Shown: positions 51,486 through 60,668, counted from the stretch's first letter. The stretch is 64,000 nt of DNA from JAPHSX01 sp039714395 (GCA_039714395.1 JBDLJH010000006.1:80515-144514), one strand, 5' to 3'. Numbers and translations are program-made. The notes: generated from the sequence alone by a model not told the origin.

Positions 51486-51552
51486 CGCCCTGTGCGGAGC
51501 CGCATGCAGGGTGTTGTGGGAGCTGAGGGTTAGATACCCTTGGCTACCCGAT
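51486..51552 (+). ncRNA. Group II intron domains V and VI (3' end of intron)
   Basis: Domain V: CCCTG-TGCGG, short loop, CCGCA, two-base TG bulge, CAGGG (51488-51511). Domain VI: AGCTGAGGGT (51521-51530) pairs with ACCCTTGGCT (51536-51545), followed by ACCCGAT, the usual intron 3' end. They sit four bases after the maturase stop, the standard arrangement. With the 5' domains gone, the intron cannot splice. Confidence 0.78.
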
Positions 51553-51558
51553 TATGCA

Positions 51559-52143
51559 TTATTGATTTAGATAACTTTCAATTACATTTTTGGCCGTGCC
51601 AATTAGACCGTTTTTTATTGTTGATGAATATATAGTTGCTATCATACCAACAGACACTTGGTTTTCTAATAAATCACCATTGTCTAAGCCATTAATTGTG
51701 AGTAATTTTCCAATCAATATCTCATCGGCTTTTTGGAAGTTGGCGGCCTGATAAAATGCTGCGAAGTTTTTATCAAGTTCTATTGAGGAATGCTTGCTTA
51801 GTAACTCCGCCAAAACGCCGCCGCCTACTTCCATGCCTTGAATTAGTGTTGTGTCATTATATATTGCTAGTTCTGTATCTGTAATTATCGACAAATGCAG
51901 GTTAGCCCACATATATGCCACGCCTTCTATAAATATTTTTTCTTGATTAGCTTTTTGAATTATTTTCTTTTCATATAGAGTGCTTTGTAAATCCAACCCA
52001 CCGTATAGGGCTAGTTGATATATTGTAAACACAACTTCTTCTGGCTTTATATTGCTCAGATCTAGCCTTTTAACAATATTTTTAGGAGTGAGTTTTTTGT
52101 ACTGCTTATATAGTTTTCCTCTTTTACTATGAGTCCAGAACAT
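51559..52143 (-). CDS. AT-rich orphan protein, 194 residues
   Basis: A 194-residue, probably cytoplasmic protein (MFWTHSKRGKLYKQYKKLTPKNIVKRLDL...) rich in Ile, Lys and Asn and mostly helical. No signal peptide or known motif was recognised; a short Gly-rich patch (MEVGGGVLAELL) is present. Base composition is clearly AT-richer than the flanking genes, consistent with acquisition. Its stop lies seven bases from the intron 3' end. Confidence 0.6.
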   Translation of the reverse strand: MFWTHSKRGKLYKQYKKLTPKNIVKRLDLSNIKPEEVVFTIYQLALYGGLDLQSTLYEKKIIQKANQEKIFIEGVAYMWANLHLSIITDTELAIYNDTTLIQGMEVGGGVLAELLSKHSSIELDKNFAAFYQAANFQKADEILIGKLLTINGLDNGDLLENQVSVGMIATIYSSTIKNGLIGTAKNVIESYLNQ

Positions 52144-52170
52144 GATTTTCTCTTTTTATTGCATAACGTA

Positions 52171-52226
52171 GTTTAGACAGAATCTATGTTTTTCGTACTA
52201 GACAGACTCTGCCTAGTACACTAAAC
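52171..52226. repeat. Nested inverted repeat, 56 bp
   Basis: Outer arms GTTTAG (52171-52176) and CTAAAC (52221-52226) and inner arms GTACTAG (52195-52201) and CTAGTAC (52213-52219). AGACAGA is also directly repeated inside. It lies upstream of the AT-rich orphan gene. The remaining sequence to 52478 holds no gene I can support. Confidence 0.6.
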
Positions 52227-52478
52227 ATCGAACCGTAGTATCTATCACATGGACATGGAAGGGATTTTAATACGGATTTCATGAGAAGCTACGATCCGGC
52301 CTCGGAAAAACCATCAACCACATCCTTTGGTAATAGCCGCGCCGTCTCCCTGTCGGAGGTTAATTGGGATACATATCGCCAGCGGCTGGTTAAATCCAAT
52401 ATAAAACAAAACGCACAAAGAGGGCAAAAACCAGTTCAGAGAATAATATTCGCTAAATATACGATCCTGAACTCAGGG

Positions 52479-53108
52479 TCAGAGTAGCGGGCAGCCGCCC
52501 AGCTCGCGGTAGCGATTGACGATAGTACAGAACAGCTCCGCGGTGCGCTCGGTGTCGTAGATGGCGGAGTGAGCCTGTCCGCTATCGAACTCAACACCTG
52601 CTGCGGCACACGCCTTGGCCAGAACTGTCTGACCGTAGGCCAGGCCGCCGAGGGTGGCGGTATCGAAGCTGCTGAAGCTGTGGAAAGGACTCTTCTTGTT
52701 GTTGGTGCGTTCTATCGCGGCCTTTAAAAAACCCAAATCGAAGAACGGGTTGTGCCCCACCAGGATGGCGCGGGTGCAACCCTGTGCCTTTACTTCCTCG
52801 CGAATGGGGGCAAAGATGTGCTCCAACGCCTCCTTCTCTTTCTTTGCCATGCGGAAGGGGTTGTAGGGGTCGATGCCTGTAAAATCGAGTGCACGCTGTT
52901 CCAGGTTGGCTCCGGGAAAGGGCTCCACATGGCAGGCCACGGTCTGGCTGCGGCGCAGGCGGCCATCGTCATCCATGCGTACGGTAACGGCTGCGATCTC
53001 CAGCAGGGCATCCGTTTCAGCATTAAAACCGGCGGTCTCCACATCGACCACCACCGGCAGGAAGCCACGGAAGCGATTGGCTATTTTAGTTTCTTTTGTC
53101 TCTGACAT
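52479..53108 (-). CDS. rnt: Ribonuclease T
   Basis: DEDDh exoribonuclease of 209 residues (E. coli 215) that trims 3' ends of tRNA and other stable RNAs. Motifs: VVDVETAGFNAETDALLEIAAV (Exo I Asp/Glu), LVGHNPFFDLGFLKAAIERTN (Exo II) and AHSAIYDTERTAELF (Exo III His/Asp). RNase T-specific basic patches are present. Near a divergent TraB/GumN gene. Confidence 0.95.
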   Translation of the reverse strand: MSETKETKIANRFRGFLPVVVDVETAGFNAETDALLEIAAVTVRMDDDGRLRRSQTVACHVEPFPGANLEQRALDFTGIDPYNPFRMAKKEKEALEHIFAPIREEVKAQGCTRAILVGHNPFFDLGFLKAAIERTNNKKSPFHSFSSFDTATLGGLAYGQTVLAKACAAAGVEFDSGQAHSAIYDTERTAELFCTIVNRYRELGGCPLL

Positions 53109-53157
53109 GGGGCGAAGCTTACCGGATTGGCGTCCAATGATCTAAGGGGGAAAGGCG

Positions 53158-54024
53158 ATGAGAATGTACTATTCAATGGTGACAAGGCTGTTTTTGTTGT
53201 GGCTGCTGCTGGTCTCTACGGCATTTGCCGATGAGCAGGGGCTGCTATGGCACATCAGCGGCAAGGGTGTTGATAGCTATATTTTTGGCACCATGCACAG
53301 CGAAGACCCCAGGGTGACCCGGTTACCACCTGAGGTGGAAAGACACTTTGTTGCTGCCGACACTCTGGTGCTGGAGGTTACGCTGGATGAGAAGACCGAG
53401 ATGGCGATGGCGGTGCAGATGATGTTGCCGCCAGAAAGCTCACTTACTACCCTGGTGGGTGAGACGCTGAGTCGTCAGGCAAAACAGGCAATGCAGACGC
53501 GGGGGGTGCCACCAGAGGTGACGGATCGCCTGCAGCCATGGGCCACGGTGTTGACCCTCAGCATGCCGCAGCAGCAGAGCGGTCTGTTCCTCGACAAGGT
53601 GCTCTATCAGGAAGCGCTGAGAAGCGGTAAAAAGTTTCGGTCTTTGGAGAGTGCCGATGAGCAGATCGCCATCTTCACAGCTCTCAGCCTGGATGAGCAG
53701 AAGGAGTTGCTGCGCAACGTGCTTAAAGACTACCTGAGCTATCCGCTGCTGTTTGAGCAGATGACCGAGGCCTATCTCTCCCGCGACCTCTCTCGGCTGA
53801 TGAAGATTAGCGATGAAAACCCCATGACCAATGATCCAGTACTACAGAACAAGGTGATGACGCGTCTGCTTGACCATCGTAACCGACGTATGGCCGCACG
53901 TATCGAGCCGCTCCTGAGCCAGGGCAAGATCTTTGTTGCCATCGGTGCGCTTCATTTGCCCGGTGAGGAGGGGGTGATCGCCCTCTTGCGTCAGCGGGGG
54001 TTTACTGTGGATTCGGTTTATTGA
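53158..54024 (+). CDS. TraB/GumN-family protein
   Basis: A 288-residue exported protein: signal peptide 1-22 (LFLLWLLLVSTAFA), then LLWHISGKGVDSYIFGTMHSEDPRVTRLPPEV with the conserved GTxH, LVLEVTLDE, and the late FVAIGALHLPGEEGVIALLRQRGFTVDSV. This is the TraB/PrgY/GumN (TIKI-like) fold, a predicted metalloprotease-like family of uncertain role in the bacterial periplasm. AAGGGGGAAAGG precedes the ATG. Confidence 0.88.
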   Translation: MRMYYSMVTRLFLLWLLLVSTAFADEQGLLWHISGKGVDSYIFGTMHSEDPRVTRLPPEVERHFVAADTLVLEVTLDEKTEMAMAVQMMLPPESSLTTLVGETLSRQAKQAMQTRGVPPEVTDRLQPWATVLTLSMPQQQSGLFLDKVLYQEALRSGKKFRSLESADEQIAIFTALSLDEQKELLRNVLKDYLSYPLLFEQMTEAYLSRDLSRLMKISDENPMTNDPVLQNKVMTRLLDHRNRRMAARIEPLLSQGKIFVAIGALHLPGEEGVIALLRQRGFTVDSVY

Positions 54025-54268
54025 AAATAAGAACAGGCGAGGCCTATGCTAGGTTTTTCCTGCTGACCGTGTAATGACTGCTCACACCCTATATCGATTA
54101 TTTTTCATTGTTGATGCTATGAAGGCAGGTTTGTGACTAAATTCAGACATTGCCTTTTGATGCATGTGCAGAATTTAAGGGTATGATGACAGCGTATTCC
54201 TCCGCGCTGATGAGGTGTATTACGTTGGCGCGTATATCTCCCCTTAAGGCGTGTCAGCTCTCATTTTA

Positions 54269-55306
54269 TTAGGTCAATTTCCACCCAATGTTTTTTCCGG
54301 CCCTAAAGGGCACCACCACCTCATCACCAAACGGATAATGGGCGGGTACTTCCCAGGCCTCTTTTTGCAGGGTGATGCTGTCGCTGTTGCGCGCCAGGCC
54401 GTAGAAGTCTGCCCCGAAGTGACTGGCGAAGCCTTCCAGTTTGTCCAGTGCTGCAACCTGTTCAAAGGCCTCTGCATAGAGTTCAATGGCGGCATGTGCG
54501 GAGTAGATGCCGGCGCAGCCGCAGGCGCTCTCTTTAGCCCCTTTGGCATGGGGGGCGGAGTCGGTGCCGAGGAAGAACTTTTTGTTGCCTGAGGTGGCGA
54601 CCTCAAGCAGCACTTCGCGATGGCTTTCACGCTTTAATACCGGCAGGCAGTAGTTGTGTGGGTGCATGCCACCGACCAGCATGGCATTGCGATTGAGTAG
54701 CAGATGTTGCGGGGTGATGGTGGCTGCGATTTGATCTCCCGCGTGCAGTACGAAGTCGGCCATTTCGCGAGTGGTGATGTGTTCGGCTACTACTTTCAAC
54801 TCAGGAATGTGATCGAGCAGCGGCTTTAATACCGTGTCGAGAAACTCGGTCTCCCGGTCAAAGATATCGACGTGGGCCTCAGTCACTTCACCGTGTACCA
54901 GTAGTGGCATACCTACCTCGGCCATCGCCCTGAGGGCCGCCTCGGGTTTGTAGATATGGCTAACACCGGAGTCGGAGTTGGTGGTGGCTCCAGCGGGATA
55001 GAGTTTGATCGCCTTGATCACGCCACTCTCTTTTGCCCGGTAGATCTCCTCAGGTGAGGTGTTGTCGGTAAGGTAGAGAGTCATCAGCGGTTCAAAGTCG
55101 CTCCCCTCTGGCAGGGCAGCGAGGATGCGTTTGCGATATTCGAGTGCCAGCTCGGTAGTGGTGACCGGTGGCCTGAGGTTGGGCATGATGATGGCACGGT
55201 GAAAACGCCTGGCGGTGTGGCCGACTACCGCCTTGAGGCCGTCGCCGTCACGCAAATGCAGATGCCAGTCGTCGGGGCGGGTGATGGTTAGTTTCTGTTG
55301 GCTCAT
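54269..55306 (-). CDS. pyrC: Dihydroorotase PyrC
   Basis: Class-II dihydroorotase, third step of pyrimidine synthesis, 345 residues (E. coli 348). Zinc motif HLHLRDGD (His15, His17), the carboxylated Lys in IKAIKLYPAGATTNSDSG, metal-ligand His in LLVHGEVTEAHVDIFDRE and VVAEHITTREMADFV, and Asp in FLGTDSAPHAKGAKESACGCAGIYSA. Monocistronic on the minus strand. Confidence 0.97.
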   Translation of the reverse strand: MSQQKLTITRPDDWHLHLRDGDGLKAVVGHTARRFHRAIIMPNLRPPVTTTELALEYRKRILAALPEGSDFEPLMTLYLTDNTSPEEIYRAKESGVIKAIKLYPAGATTNSDSGVSHIYKPEAALRAMAEVGMPLLVHGEVTEAHVDIFDRETEFLDTVLKPLLDHIPELKVVAEHITTREMADFVLHAGDQIAATITPQHLLLNRNAMLVGGMHPHNYCLPVLKRESHREVLLEVATSGNKKFFLGTDSAPHAKGAKESACGCAGIYSAHAAIELYAEAFEQVAALDKLEGFASHFGADFYGLARNSDSITLQKEAWEVPAHYPFGDEVVVPFRAGKNIGWKLT

Positions 55307-55448
55307 ATCGCTAATGTCCGCTAGTCAGGTGGGGTTGTGGCCGGGCTGCTAGTATAGGCTATCATCGTTGCCGGTGAAGGTCTCCAGTTCCAGGGCCTGA
55401 GCCTGAGCGAACCGGGGGCGAGTAGTCTGATTTATTACCTAATATCTA

Positions 55449-55781
55449 ATGGGAGTGGGTGTGGAAGGTCTTTATCTGATTATTGTCGTCCTGTTGGGCT
55501 GGTTCTGGTATGCCGGTGCCCGCGCGCGTGAGCAGGCGGTAGTGGCGGTGCGACGTGCCTGTGAGCGTCACGGCCAGCAGTTACTGGATGAGACAGTGTT
55601 ACTGGAGCGTTTGCGCCCGCGTCGTGGTCGTGATGGGCGAGTGCGACTGAGTCGTGAATACAGCTTTGAGTTCAGTGGAGGGGGTGAGGCGCGCCATGGT
55701 GGAACAGTGGTCGTTTACGGTGGACGCATTGTCGATCTACAGCTTGTTCTGCCGGACGGAACCCTCTACGACAGTCATTAA
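55449..55781 (+). CDS. DUF3301 protein
   Basis: A 110-residue protein with one N-terminal helix (LYLIIVVLLGWFWYAGARARE) and a cytoplasmic part rich in Arg (ACERHGQQLLDETVLLERLRPRRGRDGRVRLSREYSFEFSGGG), ending with VVVYGGRIVDLQL. This is the DUF3301 pattern of gammaproteobacteria. Function unknown. Confidence 0.85.
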   Translation: MGVGVEGLYLIIVVLLGWFWYAGARAREQAVVAVRRACERHGQQLLDETVLLERLRPRRGRDGRVRLSREYSFEFSGGGEARHGGTVVVYGGRIVDLQLVLPDGTLYDSH

Positions 55782-55881
55782 TTTGCCCCAATAACCCTGC
55801 ACTGGTTGTCGTCATACCTTGTTATAAAGTATCCTTGTAGGTCATAAATAGAACATATAACCCTTAGGAGAGAGTGTAGTC

Positions 55882-56781
55882 ATGGCCGATAGACGACTAC
55901 AAGTATTCCATACCGTGGCACGCCAGCTCAGTTTTACCAAGGCGGCGGAGTCACTACATATGACGCAGCCGGCGGTTACCTTTCAGGTGCGCCAGCTCGA
56001 AGAATATTTTAATACCCGCTTGTTTGACCGCACCCATAACCGCATCAGTCTTACCGATGCGGGGCAGCGGGTTTATGAGTATGCCGATCGTATCTTCTCG
56101 CTCTATGCGGAGATGGAAAACGCGGTACGTGACCTCACCGGTGAGGTGAGTGGTGTGTTGATGCTCGGCGCCAGTACTACCATCGCAGAGTACATGTTGC
56201 CGGCATTGCTGGGCGACTTTAAGGCAAAGTACCCCGAGGTCTCCATTCGTCTGCAGGTGGCCAACACCGACGGTATCGTCTCCATGGTTGAGAACAATAT
56301 TATTGATCTTGGTGTAGTCGAGGCCCCGGTAAGTAACAAAAATCTGGTCGTCGACAACTGCCGTATGGATCAGATGGTATTAGCGGTACCACCCAGCCAT
56401 GAGCTGGCGGACAAAGATAGTGTCGCAATTACCGAATTGAACAATCACCCCTATATCTGTCGCGAGGAGGGATCAGGCACCCGTGAGGTAATGCTTGAGG
56501 CGATGAATGCTGCTGGGGGTAATCCGGCCAATCTCGACATTGTGATGGAGCTGGGAAGCCCTGAGGCGGTGAAGGGAGCAGTGGAGGCAGGCATGGGGGT
56601 CTCTATCCTCTCGCTCGCCACTATCGACAAAGAGTTAAAGCTTGGCACTCTGGTCGCGGTCAACCTGGATGAACCGATTGAACGCCCCTTCTCTTTTGTG
56701 CATCAGAAGCAGAAATTCCGTCTGCGCGCGATGGAGAAGTTACTCGATTTTGCCAAGAATTATTGCAAAGAGCACCAGTAG
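55882..56781 (+). CDS. LysR-family transcriptional regulator
   Basis: A 299-residue LysR regulator: N-terminal HTH (LQVFHTVARQLSFTKAAESLHMTQPAVTFQVRQLEEYFNTRLFDR) and a periplasmic-binding-fold effector domain (about 88-295) with GASTTIAEYMLPALLGDFKAKYP. The sequence resembles the CysL/YwfK branch, which often controls sulfur or carbon-fixation genes; the target here is not shown. AGGAGA precedes the ATG. It is followed 11 bp later by a GTG-initiated hypothetical gene. Confidence 0.9.
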   Translation: MADRRLQVFHTVARQLSFTKAAESLHMTQPAVTFQVRQLEEYFNTRLFDRTHNRISLTDAGQRVYEYADRIFSLYAEMENAVRDLTGEVSGVLMLGASTTIAEYMLPALLGDFKAKYPEVSIRLQVANTDGIVSMVENNIIDLGVVEAPVSNKNLVVDNCRMDQMVLAVPPSHELADKDSVAITELNNHPYICREEGSGTREVMLEAMNAAGGNPANLDIVMELGSPEAVKGAVEAGMGVSILSLATIDKELKLGTLVAVNLDEPIERPFSFVHQKQKFRLRAMEKLLDFAKNYCKEHQ

Positions 56782-56792
56782 GAGCTTCCCCG

Positions 56793-57167
56793 GTGTTTCC
56801 TGTACAAAAATCCGGGCCTGGTCCCGAGAAGCGATTGCTAGAGCTGTATAAAGCTCTGCCCGATGCCGAGAGTAAAAGTCTGCTCGATTTTGCTGAGTTT
56901 CTTGCTGAGCGTGCTGGACCGGTTGAGGCCTCTGAGCCGCAGGAACCTGTCGATATCCCACGTCCTGATGAGGAGACGGTGGTCGCCGCAATGAAGCGCC
57001 TGCGTGATACCTACTTGATGCTCGATCATTCGAAGATGTTGCATGAGGCCTCAGGCCTGATGGGCGAGCACATGATGCAGGGGCGCCCCGCCCCTGAGGT
57101 GATCGATGAGCTTGAGCTGATGTTCGTACGCTACTATAAGAAGCATACGGATAACGACGACACCTGA
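56793..57167 (+). CDS. Hypothetical protein, 124 residues, GTG start
   Basis: A soluble acidic, helical protein: PEKRLLELYKALPDAESKSLLDFAEFLAERA, a Pro/Glu linker, then ETVVAAMKRLRDTYLMLDHSKMLHEASGLMGEHMMQGRPAPEVIDELELMFVRYYKKHTD. No named family. The GTG at 56793 is supported by AGGAG eight bases upstream. It lies five bases before the AI-2E-family permease gene, so probably co-transcribed with it and with the LysR gene. Confidence 0.75.
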   Translation: MFPVQKSGPGPEKRLLELYKALPDAESKSLLDFAEFLAERAGPVEASEPQEPVDIPRPDEETVVAAMKRLRDTYLMLDHSKMLHEASGLMGEHMMQGRPAPEVIDELELMFVRYYKKHTDNDDT

Positions 57168-57172
57168 CTCCT

Positions 57173-58240
57173 ATGGATTTGATAAAAGGGTGGTTCCAAC
57201 GCTACTTCTCTGACCCGCAGGCCGTGTTGCTGGCGGTGCTGCTGGTGATTGGTTTTTCTGTGGTGTTGTTTATGGGGCAGATGCTCGCCCCGGTACTTGC
57301 CAGTATTGTTATCGCCTACCTGCTTGAGGGTATCATTCACGTCTTGCATAGCCGTGGTGCGCCGCGTACACGGGTGGTGATTCTGGTCTTTCTCTCCTTC
57401 ATGGCCTTTATCATGTTCTTACTGTTTGGCGTGGTGCCGCTGTTGTGGGGCCAGGCCTTAGAGCTGATCCGCGAATTGCCCAACTATCTGAACCGGGGGC
57501 AGGAAGCGCTACTACAGGTTCCGCAGCACTACCCGGTGATTAGTGAGACACAGATCAATGATGTTATGTCATTGATTCAAAAAGAGATCACTCTTCAGGG
57601 ACAGCGTATTCTCTCCGTTTCACTCTCCTCCATTCCTGGTGTAATTACGGTACTGGTCTACCTTATTCTGGTGCCCTTACTGGTCTTTTTCTTCCTTAAG
57701 GACAAGGGGATGATTATTCGCTGGTTTACCGGCTTTTTGCCTACCGAACGCACTCTCTCCACCCAGGTGTGGGATGAGGTAGATGTGCAGCTTGGCAACT
57801 ATGTGCGAGGCAAGTTCTGGGAGATCCTTATCATTGGAATTACCACCTTTGTGGTCTTCAGCATGATGGGTTTGAAGTACGCCATACTGCTCTCGGTGCT
57901 GGTGGGTTTGTCTGTGGTGGTACCCTATATTGGTGCTGCAGTAGTGACCCTGCCGGTAGCGCTGGTAGCCTATTTTCAGTGGGGTTGGGGAGCGGATTTT
58001 GCCTGGTTGATAGTTGCCTACGGTATTATTCAGGCGCTGGATGGTAACGTACTGGTGCCGCTGTTGTTCTCTGAGGTGGTCAACCTGCACCCGGTAGCGA
58101 TCATTGTGGCGATCTTGGTGTTCGGTGGACTGTGGGGATTCTGGGGGGTCTTTTTCGCTATTCCACTGGCCACCCTGGTGAGCGCCATTTTAGTAGCCTG
58201 GCCACGACCAGTTAATACGGAAAGTGTGGCGCTGGAATAG
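57173..58240 (+). CDS. AI-2E-family (PerM-like) permease
   Basis: A 355-residue protein with about eight helices: VLLAVLLVIGFSVVLFMGQMLAPVLASIVIAYLLEG, a cytoplasmic or amphipathic stretch, VLVYLILVPLLVFFFLKDKGMI, then YVRGKFWEILIIGITTFVVFSMMGLKYAILLSVLVGLSVVVPYIGA and QALDGNVLVPLLFSEVVNLHPVAIIVAILVFGGLWGFWGVFFAIPLA. These match the UPF0118/AI-2E transporter family, whose roles include signal export and Na+/H+ antiport; not assigned here. Confidence 0.9.
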   Translation: MDLIKGWFQRYFSDPQAVLLAVLLVIGFSVVLFMGQMLAPVLASIVIAYLLEGIIHVLHSRGAPRTRVVILVFLSFMAFIMFLLFGVVPLLWGQALELIRELPNYLNRGQEALLQVPQHYPVISETQINDVMSLIQKEITLQGQRILSVSLSSIPGVITVLVYLILVPLLVFFFLKDKGMIIRWFTGFLPTERTLSTQVWDEVDVQLGNYVRGKFWEILIIGITTFVVFSMMGLKYAILLSVLVGLSVVVPYIGAAVVTLPVALVAYFQWGWGADFAWLIVAYGIIQALDGNVLVPLLFSEVVNLHPVAIIVAILVFGGLWGFWGVFFAIPLATLVSAILVAWPRPVNTESVALE

Positions 58241-58255
58241 GTACTGGAATTATTC

Positions 58256-58654
58256 TCAGGCTATATGACAAGCTTTTTTGGCATCGACATTCAGAATCTG
58301 TTCGCGTACTACGCGCCACTTACCGTCTTGCTCCTGATGCAGGGTGACTTCTTTGCTGATCTCGATACACTGTTTAGCGTGATCCTTCATTAGTTCCTGC
58401 ACGCTAAAGGTGATGAACTGTGGACGCTCGCTAACCATTTTAGGCTCACGGTAGATAAGGCTGTGGAGTAATTTTTTCTTGAATTCATTGCGTCGACGTT
58501 TCATCCATCCCTGATAGTCGATTCTATCGACGCCGGGGATCCCCAGCACAATCACATTTTTGGAGATCAACTCCATATGGGCATTAATGTCCCAGGTTGC
58601 TGCGCTGAAGGCGAGATCGTTAAGCCACTGATTGATTATCGTATTACTTTCCAT
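58256..58654 (-). CDS. NTF2/SnoaL-like small protein
   Basis: A 132-residue soluble protein with a SnoaL-like layout: INQWLNDLAFSAATWDINAHMELISKNVIVLGIPGVDRIDYQGWMKRRRNEF, then EISKEVTLHQEQDGKWRVVREQILNVD. The strands and helix order fit the NTF2 fold, but no catalytic residues stand out. Convergent with the permease gene. Confidence 0.6.
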   Translation of the reverse strand: MESNTIINQWLNDLAFSAATWDINAHMELISKNVIVLGIPGVDRIDYQGWMKRRRNEFKKKLLHSLIYREPKMVSERPQFITFSVQELMKDHAKQCIEISKEVTLHQEQDGKWRVVREQILNVDAKKACHIA

Positions 58655-59058
58655 GTCTATTTTTCGTTATTTTAGGGAGTCTCATACCCCTATTTATTGG
58701 GTAACCATTAACATACTAGACCTTCCCTCTCAATCAGGCAATCCCCTATATTTATGCGGTGAATAGCCTGATGAGTTATTAGAATAGTATAAAATACTTA
58801 TGATTGTTTTTGTTTTACCCTGTTTGTTTGAAGCAAAATCCAGGGTGTAAAGATATCTGCTGTTTATCAAGATTGATGGTTAAATTTAATATCACCTTAA
58901 TAGTTTTGAATGTGGGTATGATGTGTGGCTTTATACTTCGCTACTATTTCCACATATAGTTGGGCTGATTTCTGGTTCACCCTCGTAGCTGATTAACAGA
59001 TGGTCAATGGTGCGCAGGGACTTAAGATAGTGGAATAAATTAATAAAAATTGATCAAA
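58655..59058. other. AT-rich intergenic stretch, no gene recognised
   Basis: About 400 bp of AT-rich sequence between the SnoaL-like gene and the flavoprotein gene, to which both are divergent. No supported reading frame, terminator or structured RNA was seen; it presumably holds two divergent promoters. Confidence 0.5.
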
Positions 59059-59073
59059 ATGTCTGAGGGTGTG

Positions 59074-60588
59074 ATGGGAATAGAACAGCAACAGGATCCA
59101 CAGATCCCAGAGGGGGATTGGGACTATGATGTAGTAGTCATTGGTGGTGGCCCAGGCGGTGAGGATTGCGCTCGCGATTTGGCTGGACACGGTCTGAAAG
59201 TGGCGATGGTTAATGATGCCCCTTTCCCCGGTGGCGAATGTTTGTGGCGTGGCTGTATCCCTTCCAAGGCGTGGCGGGCGGCGGCAGATCGTATTCGTGA
59301 TCGTGCCTTTGATGCGACGATGGGGGTGGAGGGGACCAATAGTAATATTCACCTCGACTGGATGCAGCTGGAGGCGCATCGGCGTGGCGTTCTGGAACAG
59401 CGCGGCAAGATGGCACTTAATGCTGACAAGGGGATGAAGGTTAAGGTGATGCAGGGCCACGCCTCTTTTTCCTCGGATCACACCCTCTTCGTTGATATTT
59501 CGCACAACTCAGATGAGCCGCATCGCCGAGGCCTACCCGGTGATGGCTCGCAGGGCGAGACCATTAGCTTCGGTTGCGCAGTGATTGCCACCGGTGCACC
59601 ACCCTTTGTCCCTCCTATTGCGGGTGTCAAAGAGGGGCTCGCCTCGGGTGGGGTGTTGACCTCCGATACGGTATGGGATCTGCCTGGCGCACCTAAGCGC
59701 CTCGGTGTTGTGGGTGGTGGTGCTATCGGCATGGAGATGGCGCAGATCTTTCAGGACTTCGGTACCGAGGTGGTATTGCTCGAACGCTCCGATCAGGTGT
59801 TGAAAGAGGTAGAAAAAGAGATCGCTAAAAACCTCATCGCGGCACTGCACGAAGATCCCAGGCTTACTATTCTCACCAACGCGGCCACTGAGGCGGTGGA
59901 GGGTGAGGCGGGGGCTATGGCGCTGCTCTACACCGATGGGGAGGGTTGCGAGCAGCGCTTCGACTGTGACTATGTGCTGATGGCCACCGGCAAGCATCCG
60001 CTACTGGATTCACTCAAGCTCAATAGCGCCGGGATTGCAGTGGAGAAGGGGGTAATTAAGGTCGATGCCCACTGCCGTACCTCGGTGCCGCATATTTATG
60101 CCGTGGGTGATGTCATCGGTGGGCTGATGCTGGCCCACACTGCAGGCCAGCAGGGGCGCATCGCCGCTACCACCATCCTCGGTGGGTCGATGGCCTATGA
60201 TGAGGCGATGGACTCTGGTGTTATCTTCACTCGTCCCGAAGCGGGATTTGTCGGTCTCTCGCTGGCGCAGGCGAAGGAGCTAGGTATCGATGCCGCGGAG
60301 GTCAAGGTGCCGCTCAGTATCGACGCCAAGGCGATGATCACCGGTGAAACCCACGGCATGATCAAGATTGTTGCCGATAAGGAGAGCCACAAGGTGATCG
60401 GCGTGCATTTGCTCGCCGATCACACCGACACCCTGATCGGCGAGGCGGTGATGATGGTCTCGGGGGAGATGACGCTGGAGCAGGTTGGCAACGCCATCCA
60501 TCCGCACCCAACCCAGACGGAGATCTTCGGTGATCTGGCGCGGCGTCTGTTGTCTCGTCTGCATCGCAGCAGGAAACGGAAAAAATAG
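59074..60588 (+). CDS. Dihydrolipoamide dehydrogenase-like pyridine nucleotide-disulfide oxidoreductase
   Basis: A 504-residue class-I flavoprotein. FAD loop VVVIGGGPGGEDCARDLA, redox-active disulfide GGECLWRGCIPSK (Cys56, Cys61), NAD(P) loop LGVVGGGAIGMEMAQIF, second FAD motif PHIYAVGDVIGG, and C-terminal catalytic His-Glu HPHPTQTEIF. The active-site spacer (LWRG in place of NVG/NRG) and the lack of adjacent E1/E2 genes suggest a non-housekeeping paralogue; mercuric-reductase-like or sulfur-linked roles are possible. ATG 59074 follows GAGGG; ATG 59059 is an alternative. Confidence 0.87.
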   Translation: MGIEQQQDPQIPEGDWDYDVVVIGGGPGGEDCARDLAGHGLKVAMVNDAPFPGGECLWRGCIPSKAWRAAADRIRDRAFDATMGVEGTNSNIHLDWMQLEAHRRGVLEQRGKMALNADKGMKVKVMQGHASFSSDHTLFVDISHNSDEPHRRGLPGDGSQGETISFGCAVIATGAPPFVPPIAGVKEGLASGGVLTSDTVWDLPGAPKRLGVVGGGAIGMEMAQIFQDFGTEVVLLERSDQVLKEVEKEIAKNLIAALHEDPRLTILTNAATEAVEGEAGAMALLYTDGEGCEQRFDCDYVLMATGKHPLLDSLKLNSAGIAVEKGVIKVDAHCRTSVPHIYAVGDVIGGLMLAHTAGQQGRIAATTILGGSMAYDEAMDSGVIFTRPEAGFVGLSLAQAKELGIDAAEVKVPLSIDAKAMITGETHGMIKIVADKESHKVIGVHLLADHTDTLIGEAVMMVSGEMTLEQVGNAIHPHPTQTEIFGDLARRLLSRLHRSRKRKK

Positions 60589-60668
60589 TGATGTGTCTGG
60601 CTGTTGCTGCAACATTACCAGTATGAGCAACAGACAAAATCTGTCTGAAGTGATAGTTGTTCTGGGTG

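Noticed and set aside
52281..52487. Open frame of 68 codons in the accessory island
   Set aside because: No ribosome binding site, no recognisable similarity and it runs into the convergent rnt stop; not supportable as a gene.
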